45,328 nt of DNA from Candidatus Gastranaerophilales bacterium. GTDB lineage: Bacteria; Cyanobacteriota; Vampirovibrionia; Gastranaerophilales; Gastranaerophilaceae. How positions within the stretch are numbered: the stretch's first letter is position 1; the number at the start of each line of letters is the position of its first letter. The notes beneath the pieces were generated by a model. That model was not told where the DNA came from, made no database searches, and saw nothing but the letters and a program-made list of their open reading frames with translations. This document shows, piece by piece, positions 8,163 to 15,607 of this stretch. The translations under genes were made by a program, and so were the position numbers. Location: positions 1 through 45,328 of the forward strand of contig CALUTM010000010.1 of assembly GCA_944323705.1 (NCBI GenBank). The letters are read 5' to 3'.

Positions 8163-8858
8163 TTAAAGGTTGAGCTTATAGCCTCCACCGTAAATCGTTT
8201 CTATATATTTTTTACCATTGGATATTTTGTCAATTTTACTCCTCAGATGACGAATGTGCACTCTTATTGTTTCAACATTATCGTCAGGTTCGTACCCCCA
8301 AATTTCTTTTAAGAGACGAGCACCCGAGACCATATTTCCATGGTTTTGAAACAATAGATTAAATATATCATATTCTATGGGGGTAAGTTTTTGTATCTTG
8401 TCATTTATTTGGACACTATATGTCTCAGGAAGCAGAGTTATTTCTTTATAAGTCAAGAGTTCTCTGGTCGCTGACGACTTTGGAATCTGATGTGTTCTCT
8501 TTAGCAGAGCTCTTACACGAACAAGTAATTCATCAATTTCAAACGGTTTTGTCAAATAATCATCCACTCCGAGATTAAAGCCATTTACCTTGTTTTGGAG
8601 CTCAGAAAGTGCCGTAAGCATTATTATAGGAGTTTCCGATATTTCAGGACATTGTCTTATTCTCTGTGCAACAGTAAAACCGTCAACTTCCGGCATCATA
8701 ACGTCCAAAACTATAAGCGAAGGTTCTTCCTGTTTTGCAAGAGCAAAACCTTCTATCCCGTCAAAAGCCTGCACAACCTCATAGCCGTTCAATTCAAGGT
8801 TAATTTTTATCAACTCATTAATTGCTTTATCATCGTCAATCACAAGTATTTTAGTCAT
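8163..8858 (-). CDS. OmpR-type response regulator, RpaA-like
   Basis: This 231-residue regulator has an N-terminal receiver with the acidic pair DDD (about 8-10), the phospho-acceptor in LIVLDVMMPEVDG (D about 52), LTAL and the conserved lysine in YLTKPFE (about 103). A C-terminal winged-helix DNA-binding domain follows. The end, WGYEPDDNVETIRVHIRHLR and then KKYIETIYGGGYKLNL, recalls from memory the C-terminus of cyanobacterial RpaA (ETIRVHVRHLRTK ... YIKTVYGAGY), so a shared origin is inferred. No histidine kinase gene is adjacent, so its partner is unknown. It overlaps the 3' end of rmuC by 8 nt and is probably co-transcribed with it. Confidence 0.9.
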   Translation of the reverse strand: MTKILVIDDDKAINELIKINLELNGYEVVQAFDGIEGFALAKQEEPSLIVLDVMMPEVDGFTVAQRIRQCPEISETPIIMLTALSELQNKVNGFNLGVDDYLTKPFEIDELLVRVRALLKRTHQIPKSSATRELLTYKEITLLPETYSVQINDKIQKLTPIEYDIFNLLFQNHGNMVSGARLLKEIWGYEPDDNVETIRVHIRHLRSKIDKISNGKKYIETIYGGGYKLNL

Positions 8859-10041
8859 TAGCCAAAACCCCTTCTAAAATATCCGTCTCCTCAGCTTCCA
8901 GCAATTTATCGGGAATTGCTTTGGGTGTATTTATACCGTAATCTTTAAGAGCCTCCACCTGAGAGAACAGGCTCGGTTTGTTTTTATTTCCGCGGCGAAA
9001 ACGATTTATTGTTGTATTTAACTTTTTAGAAACATCTTCAAAGCGTTTTTGGACGTCTACCAAATCTTCACAGAACTGCACGAAAGTCTCATACAAATTA
9101 GTCCCCGCCGAAACTATTTGCCCGACGCTCTCACACTGTTTTTGTTGAGCAAACAGCTGATTTACAAGTCTTATGGTCGCAAGAAGAGAGGCAGTACCCA
9201 CAATTATAATTTTTGATTTATAAGCATTATTAATTAATTCAGAATCCTCATATAACAAGCTCAGAGAAGATTCTATCGGCATATACATCAAAACAAAATC
9301 AGGCTGCCACAACTTTTCCGCCCCCTGATAATTCTTGTCTGCCAAGTCAGAAATTCTTTTTTTAACTTCCGTTTTAAACTCCTTTAATTTTGAAGAATCC
9401 TCAATATAGTCCAAATAACTTGTCAACGTAACTTTTGAATCTATTACAACATGTCTGTCACCGGGGAGATTAATAACGATATCGGGTCTTATAATATGTT
9501 CCTCGTCATCTTTTAAACTAGCAGAAGTCGTCACAAACTGTTTGTAATAATGCACACCTTCCTGCATACCGCAAGATTGTAAAACCGTATCCAACAAATT
9601 CTCACCATAAGCCCCCTTAATATTTTGATTTTTTGTCAATGCCTCCGTAAGATTTTTAGCTTCCTGTGCAATAATTTTATTATTCTTCTCCAGATTTAAA
9701 ATTTGTTCAATTATTTTAGTAGTATTTTCTACTCCTGAGATATTGAACTTTTCGACTTTTTCTTTGAATGCTCCCAATTCTGCCTTTAAAGGTAAAATTT
9801 TCTCTTCCAGAGCCTCTCTGTTTTGTTTCCTCAAATCTTCCTGTTCGCTTTTTATGGTCTCATTTGCAAGCTGAACAAAATCCTTTTTTATAATCTCCTG
9901 CAAGCTTCCCGTCGTTTCTAACTTTGTCCTTAGCGTAACCAGTTCATCCCGCATGGAAGTTTCTTTTTTTGTAAAGACAAAATATAAAAGAATTCCACCG
10001 GCAAAAAAACCAGATAAAAACGAAAATAAGCCCGTCAGCAT
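8851..10041 (-). CDS. rmuC: RmuC family protein
   Basis: The frame opens at 10047, but GGGAGG lies 7 nt before the ATG at 10041, so I place the start there (396 residues). The order is an N-terminal membrane anchor (LTGLFSFLSGFFAGGILLYF), a coiled-coil stalk (about 30-140), then the RmuC nuclease-fold core with GAYGENLLDTVLQSCGMQEG, RPDIVINLPGDRHVVIDSKV and ADKNYQGAEKLWQPDFVLMY. The family limits DNA rearrangement in E. coli; its biochemical activity is inferred from a PD-(D/E)xK-like fold. The gene ends 8 nt inside the response-regulator start, an operon arrangement with no obvious functional link. Confidence 0.93.
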   Translation of the reverse strand: MLTGLFSFLSGFFAGGILLYFVFTKKETSMRDELVTLRTKLETTGSLQEIIKKDFVQLANETIKSEQEDLRKQNREALEEKILPLKAELGAFKEKVEKFNISGVENTTKIIEQILNLEKNNKIIAQEAKNLTEALTKNQNIKGAYGENLLDTVLQSCGMQEGVHYYKQFVTTSASLKDDEEHIIRPDIVINLPGDRHVVIDSKVTLTSYLDYIEDSSKLKEFKTEVKKRISDLADKNYQGAEKLWQPDFVLMYMPIESSLSLLYEDSELINNAYKSKIIIVGTASLLATIRLVNQLFAQQKQCESVGQIVSAGTNLYETFVQFCEDLVDVQKRFEDVSKKLNTTINRFRRGNKNKPSLFSQVEALKDYGINTPKAIPDKLLEAEETDILEGVLAND

Positions 10042-10061
10042 CAACATACCTCCCTATAAAA

Positions 10062-10092
10062 TTAAGCTTCTTTTATTATAAAAGAAGCTTAA
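10062..10092 (-). terminator. Hairpin between the Bax-inhibitor-like gene and rmuC
   Basis: A 14-bp perfect inverted repeat, TTAAGCTTCTTTTA / TAAAAGAAGCTTAA, has a 3-nt loop. It follows the stop of the minus-strand gene at 10109 and precedes rmuC. The AT-rich arm and trailing TTTT suit a terminator, though the stem is GC-poor. Confidence 0.7.
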
Positions 10093-10108
10093 CAAAAAAT
10101 CTATCCGC

Positions 10109-10834
10109 TTATCTGCGATCCTGTAACTTTGCCAAAAGTCTGAGAATTTCAAGATAAAGCCAAACAATAGTTACCATCAGACCAAAAGCTCCGTACCACT
10201 CATAATCCTTAGGCAGCATGTTCTGAGCACCGCGTTCTATAAAATCAAAATCTATAATCAGGTTTAATGCAGCAATCACCACTACTACAACACTAAAGCC
10301 GATACCAAAAGAAGTTGATGTATTAATCATCGGCACAGCAAAGTTAAAAAAGTGTCCGATGAAATCCACCAGATAAATAACGGCAATAGAGGCTGTTGCA
10401 ATAAAAATAACGCTTCTGAATTTATCAGAACACCTTATAACATTTGTCCTATAAAGAATAAGCATCGAAAACAGAGCAGCAAAAGTACCTGCTACAGCCT
10501 GTGACACTATACCCGGATAAGAAGCCTCAAATGTAGCGGAAATTCCACCGAGAAACAAACCTTCACAAACCGCATACACGGGCACCAAAAATTTTGTACG
10601 GAAAAAAGCAACTATCAAAGCTGTTATAAATCCGACTATCGCCCCTGCCCCGGTAAGCATAACCGCCTGATCCGTATACCCTAATGTGTACCTTGACCAT
10701 GTAAAAGCGGCTGCCGCTATTAATAATATTCCTAAAAATGCCGTAATTTGGACTGTACCGTTTACGGTCATCGGTTCTCCCTGCAAAACTCTTTCTTGCT
10801 CGGAAAACTTTTCATTCAAAATAGGGTTTGACAT
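10109..10834 (-). CDS. Bax inhibitor-1/YccA family membrane protein
   Basis: This 241-residue protein has about seven hydrophobic segments, for example ITAFLGILLIAAAAFTW, AGAIVGFITALIVAFF, IFIATASIAVIYLVDFIGHF and VVVVIAALNLIIDFDFIE. The C-terminal loop DFDFIERGAQNMLPKDYEWY, with a final EILRLLAKLQDRR, is the recognisable signature of the bacterial YccA/BI-1-like branch (Bax1-I). Members are inner-membrane proteins with calcium-leak or protease-regulating roles in studied homologues; the role here is unknown. A strong AGGAGG site precedes the ATG. It appears to be a single-gene unit bounded by the hairpin at 10062-10092 and a 680-bp gene-free region upstream. Confidence 0.88.
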   Translation of the reverse strand: MSNPILNEKFSEQERVLQGEPMTVNGTVQITAFLGILLIAAAAFTWSRYTLGYTDQAVMLTGAGAIVGFITALIVAFFRTKFLVPVYAVCEGLFLGGISATFEASYPGIVSQAVAGTFAALFSMLILYRTNVIRCSDKFRSVIFIATASIAVIYLVDFIGHFFNFAVPMINTSTSFGIGFSVVVVVIAALNLIIDFDFIERGAQNMLPKDYEWYGAFGLMVTIVWLYLEILRLLAKLQDRR

Positions 10835-11096
10835 AAAACCTCCTCTTCACTAATGCTAATATTGTAGCATAAATTTTTAATTATTACATGGGAATGCGAA
10901 AATGTATATTAATTCTTGGGCATTTACCCAATCATATACGCACGCTTTTGTTCGCTAAGGCTCACACGCGTGCGGTTTTATAAATTTGTAGGTCGTGGCA
11001 TTGCCCGACATTAACTACTGATGAATCTTTTAAATGTAACCTTCTTATTCACTTAATCACTCCGTCACTAACTTGTAGATTGACACCTCACCCTAC

Positions 11097-11117
11097 CCCT
11101 CTCCTTACAGGAGAGGG
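11097..11117. repeat. CCCTCTCCT palindromic repeat
   Basis: A 9-bp perfect stem (CCCTCTCCT / AGGAGAGGG) with a 3-nt loop is preceded by CCTCACCCTACC. A close relative of this element lies inside the LD-carboxypeptidase gene at 44741-44780. Confidence 0.75.
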
Positions 11118-11166
11118 AACGCTTACATTTGCTTTACAAGGTCTTGGTACTGCCTGACAAAAATCT

Positions 11167-11194
11167 ATTCACTAGTCACTATTCACTAGTCACT
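11167..11194. repeat. Perfect 14-bp tandem repeat
   Basis: ATTCACTAGTCACT occurs twice, head to tail, without interruption. It belongs to the TCACT repeat lexicon also present at 2849-2877 and 11048-11070. Confidence 0.75.
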
Positions 11195-11429
11195 TTTTTA
11201 ACTTCTACTCACGAATTACAAAAATCAAAGTTTATAAAAAGCTGGATTGCTTCGACTTAATCAGTCTCGCAATGACAAAAATAGAGATTCATCGGGCTTG
11301 ATATGATACTTTAACGTCCAACCGTTTTTATTTTCCCTGCCATCTGGATGACGTAAGATTTGTAACTATAACTACTAACAATTATATTTACCCCTGAATG
11401 ACGTGAAATTAGTATATATAACTTGATTA

Positions 11430-11486
11430 CATTTACCCCTTACCTCCCTTTACCCCTTTACCCCTTTACCCCTCCCCCTCTTTACC
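11430..11486. repeat. TTTACCCC tandem repeats / predicted G-quadruplex (minus strand)
   Basis: The plus strand reads CCCC tracts at 11436-11439, 11453-11456, 11461-11464, 11469-11472 and 11474-11478, most separated by TTTA. The minus strand therefore has at least four GGGG runs with 1-4 nt loops, a textbook quadruplex pattern. It abuts the -35 box of the following gene. Confidence 0.65.
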
Positions 11487-11509
11487 ATAAATGGTTTTTA
11501 ATGTAGTAT
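11481..11509 (+). promoter_or_regulatory. Promoter of ABC transporter gene (leaderless type)
   Basis: TTTACC, a 17-bp spacer, then TAGTAT at 11504-11509. The ATG begins 6 nt after the -10 box, so transcription would start at or very near the ATG. No Shine-Dalgarno sequence is present. Confidence 0.5.
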
Positions 11510-11515
11510 ATTTCT

Positions 11516-13219
11516 ATGCTTTATCGCTTTTTTAAGTATTTTGGAAATAATAAAAACGCTTTTTTAAAGTATTCTCTGTTATCCTTTATTGCAGGCATTT
11601 TAGAACTTTTTGGCGTCGCACTGACATACCCTTTTGTTCTAAAGCTATTGTCCAAAGAGGATTATGCTGCCTCAATAATTTCGGGCTTGACGATTGTAGC
11701 ACTGTTCATTGCGAAAAACATTTTTATGATTTTTTATACGTCATTACAGGCAAAATTCACTAAGAACGTAGAAGCCGAACTCAATTTGAATTTTATGAAA
11801 TATTTTATTTGTGCCCCTTACCCCAAAACAGTAAGAATATCATTCGCACAAAAATCCAATATTCTCAACTTCCTCATACCTAACGTTATAAATAATTTTA
11901 TCCTCAGACTGTTAAATCTTAGTGTCAACTTTTTCATATTTATCCTAATATCAGCCTTTCTTGCCATAAAATTCCCGTTCGCAACACTTTTAACAATCGG
12001 TTGTGCCATTTTGTTGATTTTTATTCAAAACAAAATCTTTAAGCCCAAACTGAACGAAATTGCTCAAAAAATCACCAAAGCATCAGCACTGTATACTCAA
12101 AAATCCAACGAAGCATTGCTTAATCTGAAAAGCGTCAAAGTTTCAAATAATGAAAAATTCTTCTTTGATAATTACAAATCCGCAGTCGCAGATTTCTATC
12201 AGTTGGGGAAAAAGACTCTTTTCTACAACGCAATTCCGCCTTACATAACAGAACCGTTTATTATTATACTTTTATTTATATTACTTGTGATAATTTCAAT
12301 ACAAAACTATGCACAACCCGAAAATCTTGTAGCATCATTTGCGGTTATAGTAACGGCAGTATTCAGACTTGCTCCGACAATATCAAGGATACAGGTTAAC
12401 TTAAACGGAATTAATGCGGCAAAACCGATAACCAAAGAACTGTTGGATATATATGAAACCTTTGACATCCCGCAAGAACCAGAAGAAAAAAGTTTTTACA
12501 AACTTCAAAATTCAATAGAATTAAAGGGCGTTTCGTATTCTTATCCGCAAAATAAATTGGCACTTAAAGACATCAATCTGACAATAAACAAAGGAGAGTT
12601 TATCGGGATTGCAGGCCTGTCGGGTGCGGGAAAATCGACGCTTGCGGATATGATTGCGGGATTAATAAAACCTGACAGAGGAGAGATACTTATTGACGGT
12701 AAAATTGTGAATTTGCCGCTAAAAGTCGGATATATTACCCAAGAATACAATATTATAAATGCCAATATCCGTGATAATGTGATTTTCGGACAACAAAATA
12801 TTAACGACAATGCGGTAATTGAAGCCTTAAAGAAAGCCTGTCTGTACGATTTTATCGAGCACAATTATAAAGAGGGAATATACGCAAATCCTTTTATTGA
12901 TGCGACAGGATTTTCGCAGGGTCAAAAGCAAAGACTTGCCATTGCAAGAGCATTATATTCAGACCCCGATATATTAATTCTGGACGAAGCAACCGCTTCT
13001 TTGGACTTAAAAACCGAGGATGAAATATGTCACGTATTAAACGGTTTAAAGGGTGAAAAGACAATCATAGCGATTGCACACAGACTTTCTACAATAAAAT
13101 CAGCAGACAAGATTATCTTTATAAAAGATGCACAAATAGACGGAATTGCTCCTTTTAATGAGCTTGTTAATACAAACCCTAATTTCCGAGAACTTGTAAA
13201 ACTTGCATCGCTTAACTAA
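11516..13219 (+). CDS. ABC transporter, fused permease and ATPase (exporter type)
   Basis: This 567-residue half-transporter has an N-terminal transmembrane domain with about six helices (1-310) and a C-terminal ATPase. ATPase motifs are Walker A GLSGAGKST (about 366), signature FSQGQKQRL (SQGQ instead of the usual SGGQ), Walker B ILILDEATASLD and the switch histidine in AIAHRLST. The layout and the opening, FFKYFGNNKNAFLKYSLLSF, recall the PglK/HepA-like lipid-linked oligosaccharide or exopolysaccharide exporters, but no glycosyltransferase lies nearby. It would act as a homodimer in the inner membrane. The gene appears leaderless. Its stop overlaps a convergent 50-residue frame by 8 nt. Confidence 0.9.
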   Translation: MLYRFFKYFGNNKNAFLKYSLLSFIAGILELFGVALTYPFVLKLLSKEDYAASIISGLTIVALFIAKNIFMIFYTSLQAKFTKNVEAELNLNFMKYFICAPYPKTVRISFAQKSNILNFLIPNVINNFILRLLNLSVNFFIFILISAFLAIKFPFATLLTIGCAILLIFIQNKIFKPKLNEIAQKITKASALYTQKSNEALLNLKSVKVSNNEKFFFDNYKSAVADFYQLGKKTLFYNAIPPYITEPFIIILLFILLVIISIQNYAQPENLVASFAVIVTAVFRLAPTISRIQVNLNGINAAKPITKELLDIYETFDIPQEPEEKSFYKLQNSIELKGVSYSYPQNKLALKDINLTINKGEFIGIAGLSGAGKSTLADMIAGLIKPDRGEILIDGKIVNLPLKVGYITQEYNIINANIRDNVIFGQQNINDNAVIEALKKACLYDFIEHNYKEGIYANPFIDATGFSQGQKQRLAIARALYSDPDILILDEATASLDLKTEDEICHVLNGLKGEKTIIAIAHRLSTIKSADKIIFIKDAQIDGIAPFNELVNTNPNFRELVKLASLN

Positions 13220-13364
13220 ACTTAACCTGAGCGATTAATTTCGTTATTTTACTTCTCAATTCCAAGTCACCTGGAGCAGTAACATAACCGCTGAGTTTTG
13301 CCGCCTCTTCCCGTTGCTGTAAGCTTTTTTCCAGCATAGCCAATTTTCTCAAAGCAATATTCAT
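13212..13364 (-). CDS. Small helical protein (50 aa)
   Basis: An ATG at 13364, with an excellent GGAGG site 6 nt upstream, opens a 50-residue frame starting MNIALRKLAMLEKSLQQREE and ending KITKLIAQVKFS. It is predicted to be a helical hairpin: two amphipathic helices separated by a SGYVTAPGD turn. The ribosome site and amphipathic pattern make it a good candidate for a real gene missed by length cut-offs. It converges on the ABC transporter and overlaps its last 8 nt. No homologue is known to me. The upstream hairpin at 13399-13432 separates it from glyoxalase I, so it must have its own promoter or depend on read-through. Confidence 0.65.
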   Translation of the reverse strand: MNIALRKLAMLEKSLQQREEAAKLSGYVTAPGDLELRSKITKLIAQVKFS

Positions 13365-13398
13365 AAATTCCTCCAAAATACCTTTATCTTACATATAT

Positions 13399-13432
13399 AA
13401 AAAGTCAATTTTTTTTCAAAAATTGACTTTTT
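13399..13432 (-). terminator. Rho-independent terminator after glyoxalase I
   Basis: A perfect 15-bp inverted repeat (AAAAAGTCAATTTTT / AAAAATTGACTTTTT) with a 4-nt loop lies 60 nt after the glyoxalase stop, with T-rich arms on both strands. Confidence 0.8.
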
Positions 13433-13492
13433 ATTAAGAAATATTAAGAAAATTCGCATTTATTCCCTTAGAAAAATTAGCCGATAAATAAT

Positions 13493-13876
13493 TTACCATA
13501 CAACTTTTTCGATAAGTTCTATTTCATATCCGTCAGGATCACTTATAAAGGCTATCTTAGACCCTTTGCCGTTTAAATCAAACGGGGGATAAAGATATGA
13601 ATATCCGAGTTTATTAATTTTTTCCGTAAATTCTTCAAGCGAGTCAACCGAAAAAGCAAAGTGACCGAACCCGCTCCCCAAATCATACCCCGCCTCCGGC
13701 GTCTCATCATTAACAGTCAGTTCTATTTGACAAGTATTTTCTTCGTCGGACAAAAAGTAGAGCCAACAATCTTCCAACCTCTTTTTATGATCAAATTTCA
13801 TATTCAAAACTTCTGTGTAAAACTTTAAAGACTTTTCAATATCTTTAACTCTAATCATTGTGTGTAAAAATTTCAT
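13493..13876 (-). CDS. gloA: Lactoylglutathione lyase (glyoxalase I)
   Basis: This 127-residue vicinal-oxygen-chelate protein closely follows E. coli GloA. The N-terminus is KFLHTMIRVKDIEKSLKFYT, with metal-ligand positions visible as H5, E in QIELT (about 74), H in GFGHFAFSV (about 93) and E in GYEIELIE (about 122). It converts the hemithioacetal of methylglyoxal and a thiol to the S-lactoyl thioester in the cytosol. The length is normal. It is a single-gene unit, divergent from the thioesterase gene with only 45 bp between their start codons, and closed by a strong hairpin. Thiol specificity (glutathione or another thiol) is not readable. Confidence 0.9.
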   Translation of the reverse strand: MKFLHTMIRVKDIEKSLKFYTEVLNMKFDHKKRLEDCWLYFLSDEENTCQIELTVNDETPEAGYDLGSGFGHFAFSVDSLEEFTEKINKLGYSYLYPPFDLNGKGSKIAFISDPDGYEIELIEKVVW

Positions 13877-13886
13877 ATCACCCTCC

Positions 13887-13915
13887 TTACATTCTCAAGT
13901 ATATCATGGTAAGAT
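13887..13915 (+). promoter_or_regulatory. Promoter of thioesterase operon (leaderless type)
   Basis: TTACAT, a 17-bp spacer, and TAAGAT at 13910-13915, with ATG 6 nt further on. No ribosome-binding site lies between, so the first gene is predicted to be leaderless. Confidence 0.55.
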
Positions 13916-13921
13916 ATTTTT

Positions 13922-14338
13922 ATGAAACACACTATAGAACAAAAAGTATATTATTCTGATACCGACTCTTTTGGTATTGTATGGCACGGTTCCTATTTGA
14001 GATGGCTTGAAATGGGCAGAGTGGAGCTGTGCGAATCAATGGGACTCAATATGGTCGAGTTGGAACAACAGGACATAGTCCTTCCCGTGACAAATATGAA
14101 TATCAGATATAAAGCCTCGGGGAAACTTAACGATATTGTAGTTATAGAAACCGATATAAAAAAGCTGACGCCTGTTACAATCGTGTTTGAGCAAACCATC
14201 AGGAACAAAGAGAGCGGTAAATTATTTTTGCAGGCGGAATTTGAAGTAGTTGCCGTACACAATGACGGTTCACTTCACAGACGCATGCCTGAAGTTATAA
14301 AAAAAGCTCTGGAAAAGACTCCCGTATGCCAAGACTAA
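13922..14338 (+). CDS. Acyl-CoA thioesterase, YbgC/4HBT hot-dog family
   Basis: This 138-residue hot-dog fold protein has the YbgC/4-hydroxybenzoyl-CoA thioesterase signature YYSDTDSFGIVWHGSYLRWL, where the first Asp of SDTD is the catalytic candidate (about D13-D15), followed by the central helix EMGRVELCESMGLN. It is expected to hydrolyse acyl-CoA or acyl-ACP thioesters. It begins a three-gene run with a pseudouridine synthase (13-nt overlap) and dephospho-CoA kinase (26-nt overlap). The link to CoA metabolism through coaE is suggestive but may be coincidental. In proteobacteria YbgC is tied to the Tol-Pal locus; no tol genes are seen here. Confidence 0.87.
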   Translation: MKHTIEQKVYYSDTDSFGIVWHGSYLRWLEMGRVELCESMGLNMVELEQQDIVLPVTNMNIRYKASGKLNDIVVIETDIKKLTPVTIVFEQTIRNKESGKLFLQAEFEVVAVHNDGSLHRRMPEVIKKALEKTPVCQD

Positions 14339-15087
14339 ATAAATATATAGCTTCAACAGGTATTTGCTCCAGAAGAAAAGCGGATGAGCTTATTCTTCAA
14401 GGTCGTGTGCGTGTTAATGACAAGGTTATTAGTGAGCTCGGATTCTATGTAAGAGAAAAGGACAGGGTTTATGTGGACAATAAGCCTGTCAAGCCTCAAA
14501 AAACGGAGTATTACAAATTCTATAAACCCGCAGGATATATTACCACAACAGAAGATGAAAAGGGACGGAAAACGATTTATGACTTAATTCCTCAAGAGCT
14601 TCATCATCTAAAGCCCGTAGGAAGGTTGGATAAAGAGTCAACCGGACTTATTATACTGACAAATGACGGCGATTTTATAAACGAAATGACCCATCCTTCA
14701 ATTAAGGTGCCAAAGGTTTATATAGTTACAATAAACGGAAAATTTACCAAAGATGATGCGGAAAAGATGCTCAACGGAATTGAAATAGAAACAGACTCGG
14801 GCGAAAAGAAAATTGCATACGCAGAGAGTCTGCCGATAGAGATTAAGCCTAAAACGTCAATAATACAGGTGGTACTTTATCAGGGAATTAACCGACAAAT
14901 TCGTAAAATGTTTGCAAAACTCGGATTTGAGGTCGAGCATCTGAAACGTATTCAGCATGCAACTTTAACAATTGAAGGGCTAAAAAAGGGACAAATAAAA
15001 GCTCTTAAACCCAAACAGGTTAAAGAATTGAAAACTTATATTGCAAAGATTAAGAGGGAATATGCTCAAAATAGCAATAACGGGTAA
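14326..15087 (+). CDS. 16S/23S rRNA pseudouridine synthase (RsuA/RluB family)
   Basis: The 253-residue protein starts with an S4 RNA-binding domain (RLNKYIASTGICSRRKADEL and the RVRVNDKVI strand, residues 3-60), then the catalytic domain with GRLDKESTGLIILTNDG, where the Asp is the nucleophile (about D105). Conserved GINRQIRKMF follows near residue 190. This architecture defines RsuA/RluB/RluE/RluF-type enzymes that convert a single uridine in rRNA. The lysine-rich tail (after 225) is typical of RluB-like members. It overlaps the thioesterase stop by 13 nt and its own 3' end overlaps coaE, so all three are translationally coupled. The target uridine cannot be decided. Confidence 0.9.
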   Translation: MPRLNKYIASTGICSRRKADELILQGRVRVNDKVISELGFYVREKDRVYVDNKPVKPQKTEYYKFYKPAGYITTTEDEKGRKTIYDLIPQELHHLKPVGRLDKESTGLIILTNDGDFINEMTHPSIKVPKVYIVTINGKFTKDDAEKMLNGIEIETDSGEKKIAYAESLPIEIKPKTSIIQVVLYQGINRQIRKMFAKLGFEVEHLKRIQHATLTIEGLKKGQIKALKPKQVKELKTYIAKIKREYAQNSNNG

Positions 15088-15607
15088 TATCGCTTCAGGA
15101 AAGTCGGAAGTTGAAAAAATTCTTGCAAAAAAATTTCCTGTCTTTGATACCGATAAAATGGCACACGAAATACTCGGCAACATTGACAGAAAAAAACTCG
15201 GCGACGAAGTCTTCAGAAATCCTGCAAAGAAAAAAGAGTTGGAAGAATATATACACCCCAAGATAAAAGAAAAAATTAAAGATATTTTTGAACAAGAGTA
15301 TGAAGTTGTTTTCATATCAGTACCGCTCCTTTTTGAAACGGATTTTTACAAGCTTTTTGATAAAATACTACTTATTGCCTGCGATGAAGAATTGAGGCTC
15401 AAACGCCTTATGAAAAGAAATAATTATACAAAAGAAGATGCTATGCTGCGAATAAAATCACAAATTCCGCAGGAAGAAAAAATTCAAAAGTCAGACTACA
15501 TAATTTATAACAATTCTACCAAAGAAGATTTGGAAAAAGAGGTCTTAATATTTATTGGAAAGCTTCATAGCCTTATACATTTCAAAAAGGCTGAGCAGGA
15601 AAAATAA
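15062..15607 (+). CDS. coaE: Dephospho-CoA kinase
   Basis: The ATG at 15062 fits the family N-terminus MLKIAITGNIASGKSEVEKI and has AGAGGGA just upstream, so the protein has 181 residues. The P-loop is GNIASGKS (about 8-15). FDTDKMAHEIL carries the conserved Asp, and the lid region RLKRLMKRNNYTKEDAMLRI has the expected arginines. It catalyses the last step of coenzyme A synthesis, phosphorylating the 3' hydroxyl of dephospho-CoA. It overlaps the pseudouridine synthase by 26 nt. Its last 63 nt overlap the convergent MFS gene, an unusually long 3'-3' overlap. Confidence 0.92.
   Translation: MLKIAITGNIASGKSEVEKILAKKFPVFDTDKMAHEILGNIDRKKLGDEVFRNPAKKKELEEYIHPKIKEKIKDIFEQEYEVVFISVPLLFETDFYKLFDKILLIACDEELRLKRLMKRNNYTKEDAMLRIKSQIPQEEKIQKSDYIIYNNSTKEDLEKEVLIFIGKLHSLIHFKKAEQEK

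Larger units (their letters stand above)
10835..11515. other. Gene-free, repeat-rich intergenic region
   Basis: No convincing gene is seen over 681 bp. The region is a mosaic of short elements found elsewhere in the window. These are a GTCG..GCATTGCCCGAC palindrome (10992-11009), TCACT clusters (11048-11070, 11167-11194), a CCCTCTCCT/AGGAGAGGG hairpin (11097-11117), a GGATTGCTTCG...CGCAATGAC block (11243-11276), an ACTAACAATTATATTTACCC block near 11374 shared with about 22584, and C-rich TTTACCCC tandem repeats (11430-11486). It ends in the promoter of the ABC transporter gene. Confidence 0.75.

Noticed and set aside
10835-11515. tRNA or other stable RNA gene in the 680-bp gap
   Set aside because: No cloverleaf-like arms or TTCGA loop were found; the palindromes belong to dispersed repeats.
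13480-13487. Second GCCGATAA box
   Set aside because: There is no TAAA at the required 15-bp distance, and no plus-strand gene starts within 400 bp.
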